In this document: in pieces, positions 57,647 to 64,000 of the stretch | Position numbering within the stretch: position 1 is the first letter of the stretch | Layout: each line of letters starts with the position of its first letter | DNA from: Pictodentalium vernedei | Taxonomy: Eukaryota > Mollusca > Scaphopoda > Dentaliida > Dentaliidae | Assembly (NCBI GenBank): GCA_031216915.1 | Contig: CM062297.1 | Coordinates: 832,241,337-832,305,336, forward strand | DNA: 64,000 bases | Direction: 5' to 3' | The notes under the pieces: generated by a model | What the model was told of the DNA's origin: nothing | Databases searched by the model: none | Seen by the model: the letters and a program-made list of their open reading frames with translations, nothing else | Translations under genes and position numbers: made by a program

Positions 57647-57654
57647 CTAAATCA

Positions 57655-58644
57655 GTCGAACAAAGCGAAGTCATTATGGCATTATGTATTTGGGGTGCCT
57701 CTAAATATAGAAATGTGTTATTAGAACAAGCTGTAGTGCATATAATAGAATGTCAATCGAATACACGGAAACCTTTGCAGGAAACAGGAACCTGAACCGA
57801 TAAAACCGTAAAAACGGAATAAATACTGATGAAATTCTGATTGAATGACAACGATAATATAAACAGAGGGTATTGAGCAGACCTGGCACAAGCAAATATG
57901 TATGTTGGTGACAGATGTTCACAAATCAAGTATTGTTTAAAACAGGTTGAAAAGTATTTTTGTGTCAAATAATTGAGTGCCCCGTTGGGACAAAGATTGC
58001 AGTTTTGGACCAGGGTAAGAGCACAGTATAAACTGCAGGTCTTTGGATAGCTCTGATGGCAGAGTTTCCTCTACAGCCCTGTCTTTTTGTGACAGGGCTA
58101 GACTGGGGGAGAACGAGAGAGAGCATAGCATGCAAGCATGCAAGGATTGGGGTGGGTGATGGGTGGAGGGAGAGCTGGTCGGGCTCTCCTGACCCAAGCT
58201 TATTTCCTGATGCACTCAACTGATACATAAGTCACAACTCATAAGGCAAAACGTGACTTAATTGTTCACACTTACACGAGGAAAGCTTCATATTCATATA
58301 AACTTTGATCTAAACTGAATAGTTGTTTCAGACAGTCTCAATATACAGTTCGAGATAAGAAGAAGATAAGAAGAAATTTCCCGGTGCCCCCCCCCCCCCC
58401 CCCCCCCATTGGGAGCCACCCAGGGCCCCCAAAATTTACTCAGCCCAACACCTGTTGGCGCAAGAAATTTCGTGAAAATGACCAAAAGGCTAATGATTCT
58501 TATTGCAAAGACTGTTTGTTTATTGAAATGCCCTCCATGTGGACTGCCATTGGCAGTCCCCATAGAGGGCATTTCGATATACCTGGAGTCCAGTCTGCCA
58601 TTGATCGGTGAGATGCAAGGACACAGCGTTCAAAAATTTCAATA
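57655..58644. other. No gene; poly-C tract and hairpin
   Basis: A 21-C run (58387-58407). A hairpin at 58525-58575 pairs GAAATGCCCTCCATG with CATAGAGGGCATTTC, enclosing GGACTGCCATTGGCAGTCC. Similar CTCTATGTGGACAGCCATT text appears at 59051. Confidence 0.45.
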
Positions 58645-58956
58645 CAGTTAAAACTAGAAATCCTGTCATGAAATGCGCACAAATAGCACGTGGATCGCGC
58701 GTTAATCTACGCGTTATGACCGTAGTCAGGCTATCAAATTCTGTACATATGGCCTGTGCACAAGCAATGTTTCAGCCAATGGACCTCCGGTAACCCGGAG
58801 GTCCATTGTCAGAAACATTGCCTGTGTTTGCTATGAGTAACCAGGAGAACCTGCCGTGCTTTGGATGCCATTCGACATGGCAATTACGCGCAATTCCTAC
58901 GCGCAATTAAGCCTAGATAAGCGCACAGTTCGTGACAGGACTTCTAGTTTGAACTG
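58645..58956. mobile_element. TA-flanked MITE, family C copy 2
   Basis: Ends CAGTTAAAACTAGAAATCCT and the complement at 58956, TA borders. Core CCAATGGACCTCCGGTAACC near 58777. Complete and uninterrupted, so it serves as the empty-site reference for copy 1. Confidence 0.85.
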
Positions 58957-60499
58957 TATGGTCGGCTTAGTGAGTCCGGGGCCTCTTATGGTGAAACCAT
59001 TTTTGCCAATTGAGCGATAAAGATAATACAAAAATGCCATCGTAAATATCCTCTATGTGGACAGCCATTCACTGCTAGGATGCAAGGAGGCAGCGTTCTT
59101 TCGGTTCGAAAAATCAAAATTTTGTCCGGGTCCAGAGCCTCCTTAGTATGTTTCCTGGCAACTTTTTTGGCCCAGACCGCCCCTGTAAATGGGCACAACA
59201 CCGCATGGACGAAGTTCACTTTGGGGTAGCCAATAAAATCTTGTAAAAAACAGGTTGGAGATATCTATGGGGTTATTACAAGGTTAATCTGCCTGAAAAA
59301 AAAATGTTTTCAGTACAGATGTCCTTTCTGTGCATTAACCAGAGTGTGTAGAATGATAACAAAAACATCTCAAAATATGTCATAGGTAATAACTTATGTT
59401 TTTCGTCTCCAAAACAGCACCCACCCTCATCGACTTTTGTGTCATGTTTTCTTACAAAATACACCTGTGTACTCTGGAGGTCTACCTACTCTATACAATA
59501 TACTACCATGTTTGCAGTCTTCTGCAAGATAAAGCATTTCCAATAACATTCTATGAATGAGGAAAAAATGGCTCAAATTGAAAATTTCGCGTACTCTGAC
59601 CTCGATGAAAAGACCAGTTAGGAACTGCTCACTGTGTGTTTCGCAAATTTTTTCCACCCCCTTCCGTAGAGTAGATGGAAAATTCTTGTTATTTTGTTCA
59701 CAAATATCCACTTCTGGATGTCTAAAGAGTAAACATTTGATCTGATCACTCTAAAAACTGTCGGAAATTTTTTCCATTCGCGGGAAATTTTGGGTTCTGC
59801 GTCATAAATAAGAAAAATCACATAAAGAACATACAATTGTCGTTTGTTTTCTTCGTTTTATACGAGAAGTATAGGATTCTATGCCTTGATCGTTACCACC
59901 GAGTGTAAAACCTACGGAACATCATTCGTCATTAACAATGCTGTCCAGTAAATTCTGTACATTTCATCCACAACCTCAACTCTAACGAAAAGCCTCCGTC
60001 TCTTGCAGAATATTGGGGGTCTAAACATTTTCCGACAGACGAAAACATTTTTGCGACAGACATTAAAGTTGTCAAATTAAGTTTCTACTGTTTACTTATC
60101 CAGAACTGGTTATGTATGAAGATTGACAAAAAAACGCTGTTTTTAGTCAAAATAAAAATTCTCCACCTATATTGTAAAAAATTTACGAAAAAGGGCCTGA
60201 AAAGTTTTCCGCCAAGCCAAAATATTTCAATCAAATATTCGGTTTAGTGCCGTCGCCGCCTCTGTCCTCCTGAATGTATCTAAGCCCCTGCGTTCAGAAG
60301 ATTGTCCTCTCCAATAAAAACCCGCTGTCTAAAAATAAAGAGAGTTCCAGAACAACACTTACCACCCCCAACGAGTCGTTCCATTTCGATCCTACCCGTG
60401 GTAATGGTTCATCTGGAGAGCAAAACATTAAAAACTTCTGAAAACGCATAAGTCTTAGCTCCTTAACATGAATTTAAAACCCTGCCGAGTGACACTGAA
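58957..60499. other. No gene recognised over 1.5 kb
   Basis: Only short frames (60-90 codons) with no recognised family and no clear repeats. Confidence 0.3.
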
Positions 60500-60610
60500 G
60501 TGACAACCGTTACTTATTCCCAATTCCTTATTTGATATTCGTTATCAACCGATTCTATCGGTTGATAACGAATGTCGAATGAGGAACTGGGAATAAGTAA
60601 CAGTTGTAAC
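60500..60610. repeat. Foldback with 53-bp arms
   Basis: Arms 60500-60552 and 60558-60610 around a 5-base loop (TTCTA); inner arm CGTTATCAACCGA is perfect, with about six mismatches overall. Confidence 0.8.
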
Positions 60611-61286
60611 GTCCTTCCAATTGACATGGCGATACATAGATGTGTAAAATTTGGACCGGGTGGAGCGGAAGCCTCCTTCTTATCTGCAAACGACAGAAAT
60701 GTTTATTTCTTAAATAGTATATTCTGAAAGTCTGACGATAGAGTTAATATTACGCCGAGTTATAGACAAGAGCGGATGGAAGGGAGAGACGGATCGGGGC
60801 AGCTCAGCCTAGCCTTTTCAGCTCCACATTTTTCATATGTTAAACATTCTGCTTGGAAACTGCGCTATCTTCATATAGATTATACATAGCTGTATAAAAG
60901 CTAACAAATATCCTGAAAATGTCAATTTGTCACAAAAAGATAAATTATCTGATTATCCCACATGAAAGAATCGATAGCCCTATTTTTCCAGAGAGGGTAT
61001 CACTAACCTTTTCACAGCAACAAGCTCAAACATTTCTCAATCCGTTGTCGGTTGACTATAAGCTAAATAATCAAGTATTGGCTGGATAATTTATAACAGA
61101 TAAATATGGAAATAAAACTGAGGTGTAGTGTAAGGTGTTAAAAATTGCTTATTCATTAGATATGATTTTCTTTCCAAAAATTGCCCATTATCAAGCTCGA
61201 CCGATATGACTTCAAAGTCGAATAATAAGACTCCGATCTCGTAAGCTATGAACCAGTCTAGAGTAGTGCCCCTTGGTCCGTTACTA
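60611..61286. other. No gene recognised
   Basis: Spacer without visible structure. Confidence 0.35.
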
Positions 61287-61581
61287 CAGTTAAAACTGGA
61301 AGTCCTGTCATGAAATGCGCACAAATAGCACGTCGATCTGCGCGTTAATCAACGCAATATGACCATAGTAAGGCTATCAAATTCTGTACATATGGCCTGT
61401 ACACAAGCAATGTTTCAGCCAGTGGACTTCTGGGTAACCCGGAAGTCCATTGGTAGAAACATTGCATGTCTTTGCTATGCGTAACCAGGATGCCAATCGA
61501 TATCGCAATTCCGCGCAATTCCTACGTGCAATTAAGCCTAGATAAGCGCACAGTTCGTGACAAGACTTCTAGTTTTAACTG
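61287..61581. mobile_element. TA-flanked MITE, family C copy 3
   Basis: Ends CAGTTAAAACTGGAAGTCCT and complement; TA borders; core CCAGTGGACTTCTGGGTAAC near 61418, where compensating changes in both arms keep the palindrome. Confidence 0.85.
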
Positions 61582-61756
61582 TAACTTCGCGGCTTCCCCA
61601 CTGGGAACGCTGAGACGTTGGGATAGCTGAACGAGGAGTAGGAGAGAGGAAACTTTGGACATGGCGAAAAAGAATCAGAAACAATAACACCGTCAGAAAA
61701 CTGTAACATATTTGAAATTCTTTATAACTATTTGTTTTGTTTAAGAAGTAAAGGAG

Positions 61757-61896
61757 TTATTACTTGGTTAGTTTCATATCGGTTGAAATAGTCAGCCCTC
61801 GGTAACTTCACATCCATCGTCAACCTTCGGTCTCCGACTGATATGAAGTTACCTCTGGCTGATATTTCGGCCGATATGAAACTAATCAAGTAATAA
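61757..61896. repeat. Foldback with ~60-bp arms
   Basis: TTATTACTTGGTTAGTTTCA pairs with the right end at 61896; inner pairing continues through GGTAACTTCA and CGAAGG/CCTTCG near the centre. Confidence 0.7.
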
Positions 61897-62022
61897 CCTC
61901 TAAGTGTTCGGAGGACGGAGGCTCCGGTAAATATTCCATGCCTCCAATACGGCTGACGATCTCCGTTCGTGTCATGCGAATGACACCATAAATAATAATA
62001 GTATCTTACCAAATGTACAGTA

Positions 62023-62263
62023 CAGTGGCCGTGGACTGGTCGTAATCAACGCGCGGGCAGTGATGTCCACGCATGCGTTTACCAGGTAATACAAATCATC
62101 AGCAGCAAAATTTTAATCAATAAAGCATCGGCTTGAACCCAGTGCTTCATTAATTAAATTTGTGATGATTATTCCTATAATTAGTGTTTGGAATCTAATA
62201 TTATGGCGTCCGTCGAAATATTGCCCATCCGTGGAAAGTGACCAGTCTAAGGCGGCCGTACTG
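62023..62263. mobile_element. TA-flanked MITE, family D copy 2
   Basis: Ends CAGTGGCCGTGGACTGGTC and GACCAGTCTAAGGCGGCCGT followed by ACTG, with TA borders. Interior GTGATGTCCACGCATGCGTT and GATGATTATTCCTATAATTA. Confidence 0.75.
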
Positions 62264-62865
62264 TACAAATACCCGCTTATCTCTCATCCTAGTGTGCATG
62301 CAGCGGACTGGTCATGATTCGGTATATTTCTTCTACTTCCGCTATCACCCAACCCGAAGAGGTCCCTTCGCTTTGGATGATGGTTAAAATAGAAGATAAA
62401 AACGGAGTCGGCTGAGGTGGAATACATTGACTAAGGGGTTCCTAATTTGATTTTATACTTCACAAAAAAAATTTGAACCACGACAAACATTACGATGTAA
62501 ATGATAAAAAAATCGAAACAATAGTAAAACGTAATATACCAGTTGGAATCTGGTTCATTTATTGACAAAAGGAAATGATCGTTTTGGACAAATTCGCTGA
62601 AGAATGTCCGTGATATCACCCGTCACGTGCCCGATTGGTCGGTATCCAAAAATACATTTTTACTAGTCAGTATCGGGTCTTTCCATCTGTGACCTGTGAA
62701 CACACTAATCACGTCTGCCTCATATTGTGAACCAGAGTACGAACTTGATCCTGGCCAGTTGGATCTCATTCCCGAACAAGAATGTTACGCCAAAATATCC
62801 AGCCACTCCTCTAGGGCACATACCAGTTTAATATTGCTCGAGTACCCCGGCTCACACAGTACGTG
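62264..62865. other. No gene recognised
   Basis: A second GCGGACTGGTCATGATTCGG at 62311 may be a fragment of another family D end. No gene. Confidence 0.35.
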
Positions 62866-62905
62866 GAGATTGGATTGTAACTAACCACCCGCGGAGTTAT
62901 ATAGA
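62866..62905. repeat. MITE family B end fragment
   Basis: CAGTACGTGGAGATTGGATT followed by GTAACTAACCACCCGCGGAG; only the left end is present. Confidence 0.6.
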
Positions 62906-63013
62906 CGTGTTTACAGTGTATAAAAATCACATAGTAAACAAATCCAAAGACGAACTGCATGTAAACCTCATGCAATACATGTTGCTAGTCAATTTATGAC
63001 TTTAAAAACACTA

Positions 63014-63295
63014 CAGTTAAAACTAGAAGTCCTGTCATGAACGGTGCGCTTACCTAGGCTTAATTGCGCGTAGTAATTATCGAATGGCATCCAAAGCACG
63101 GCAGGTTCTCCTGGTTACTCATGGCAAACACAAGCAATGTTTCTGCCAATGGACCTCCGGGTTACCCGGAGGTCCATTGGGTGAAACATTGCTTGTGCAC
63201 AGACCATATGTACAGAATTTGATAGACTTACTATGGTCATAACGTGTAGATTAACGCGCAGATCGACGTGCTATGTGTGCGCATTTCATGACAGT
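63014..63295. mobile_element. TA-flanked MITE, family C copy 4, one end missing
   Basis: Starts CAGTTAAAACTAGAAGTCCT after TA. It is in the opposite orientation to copies 1-3 and stops at TTTCATGACAG without the final ~20 bases. Core CCAATGGACCTCCGGGTTAC near 63147. Confidence 0.8.
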
Positions 63296-63535
63296 ACTAC
63301 TTAGTCGCAGTGGACGTCACGGTTGCACACAGACCAATTTCAAAATTTACATTTTCTTGTGAAACTATTGGGATTCATGTCGTACATAACATACAACATT
63401 CGACCAAATACACTTTCGAAAACGTTTGGAAAACTGGGGACGGTCAAAACGTTTTTTTTTGTGTAGTATATTTGCAGATAATATTCTTGCGGTAATTGTC
63501 TATTGCGCCTTTTATTTATGCACGAGTGTACAGTA

Positions 63536-63730
63536 CAGTCGTCGTGGATTGGTCGTAATCCACACGTGAGTAGTGATGTCCACGCATGCGTTTTACCAGG
63601 TAATAAAAATCATCATCTTCAAAATTTTATTTAATGAAACACCGTGTTGTACCGGGTGCTTCATTTATTAAATTTTTGAAGATTATTCCTATATATTTGT
63701 GTTTGGAATCTAAGATGTTTGCGTCCGTGG
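63536..63730. mobile_element. MITE family D copy 3, right end missing
   Basis: Left end CAGTCGTCGTGGATTGGTC after TA; interior GTGATGTCCACGCATGCGTT; the match ends near GCGTCCGTGG, where a poly-C duplication begins. Confidence 0.7.
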
Positions 63731-63845
63731 TTAGTCTGTGGAAAAAGCGTGTGCCCCCCCCCCCCCCCCCCCCCCATTGTTTTAAACTCATAGTCTGATT
63801 ATGTTAGTCTGTGGAAAAAGCGTGTGCCCCCCCCCCCCCCCCCAG
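63731..63845. repeat. Duplicated unit with poly-C runs
   Basis: TTAGTCTGTGGAAAAAGCGT plus GTG and a C run occurs twice (63731-63775 with 22 C; 63804-63843 with 17 C), separated by 28 bases. Confidence 0.85.
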
Positions 63846-64000
63846 TGCCACCCTCTAGTTTCTCAGCCCTGAAAAACGCATTTCGGGTGGCTAAATGATA
63901 TTAACTTCATCGCTTGAAAAGTGAGTCTCTATTTAAAATGTTGTTTCTAACACATCGGCTTACCGCGAAACGACAATCGTTCAAGAGCTCACCACTTACA

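Noticed and set aside
57937-58228. Two overlapping ~90-codon minus-strand frames, Ser/Pro/His-rich
   Set aside because: Low-complexity, two frames open at once, no recognised motif.
22109-61896. CRISPR array
   Set aside because: The repeats are inverted foldbacks and diverged satellites without uniform unique spacers, and the sequence is eukaryotic in content.

Overview
This window looks like intergenic or pericentric-type DNA from an aquatic invertebrate nuclear genome, most plausibly a lophotrochozoan such as a mollusc, though the sequence alone cannot settle the phylum. It is A+T-rich, has no long intact open reading frame, and is dominated by transposon fossils and short inverted-repeat (foldback/MITE) elements. 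The mix fits published mollusc, brachiopod and amphioxus genomes: Polinton parts, a Gypsy-like LTR element, several LINE fragments, a Crypton-like recombinase fragment, and hAT-like, piggyBac-like and Tc1/mariner-like MITEs. No confidently named host gene is present. A small PC4-like domain at the left edge and two exon-like open stretches (5182-5332 and 30063-30330, minus strand) are the best host-gene candidates.

Layout, left to right. 0.1-1 kb: PC4-like reading frame on the minus strand, with a CCAAT- and GATA-motif-rich repeated upstream region. 1.5-2.0 kb: stacked foldbacks. 2.28-4.33 kb: LINE endonuclease fragment split by a 1.57-kb hAT-like element that carries six ~120-bp repeats rich in the motif TCAAGGTCA. 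5.9-14.4 kb: minus-strand Polinton fossil with integrase, small virion-type ORFs, packaging ATPase, a BIR-like (IAP) cargo frame and protein-primed PolB, carrying a later piggyBac-like MITE. 16.08-17.33 kb: a ~144-bp satellite array. 18.9-20.0 kb: Crypton-like fragment. 21.2-21.6 kb: LINE RT fragment. 23.7-26.4 kb: fossil of a zinc-finger plus family-B-type polymerase-like gene, with three diverged tandem copies of a ~540-bp segment upstream. 31.1-31.7 kb: LINE ORF1 zinc-knuckle fragment. 34.49-44.67 kb: a Gypsy-like LTR fossil with ~1.45-kb LTRs; a LINE with a (TAA)n tail sits inside it, and a short Polinton-like element with 6-bp target duplication sits inside the LINE. 47-64 kb: a MITE-dense tract with at least three TA-flanked families plus piggyBac-like and hAT-like elements. 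One MITE is interrupted by a 2.0-kb element with 208-bp terminal inverted repeats.

The history is best read as repeated nesting. Several host/guest pairs have visible target-site duplications, so insertion order can be read from the sequence. The most unusual observations are: two MITE families with unrelated ends that share one palindromic core; the BIR-like cargo in the Polinton; the TCAAGGTCA-loaded hAT-like element; the 208-bp-TIR element whose interior shares sequence with the Polinton-like short element; and several TTAA-flanked foldback families.

All calls come from reading the sequence and translations by eye. No database search was run, so family names rest on motif recognition.
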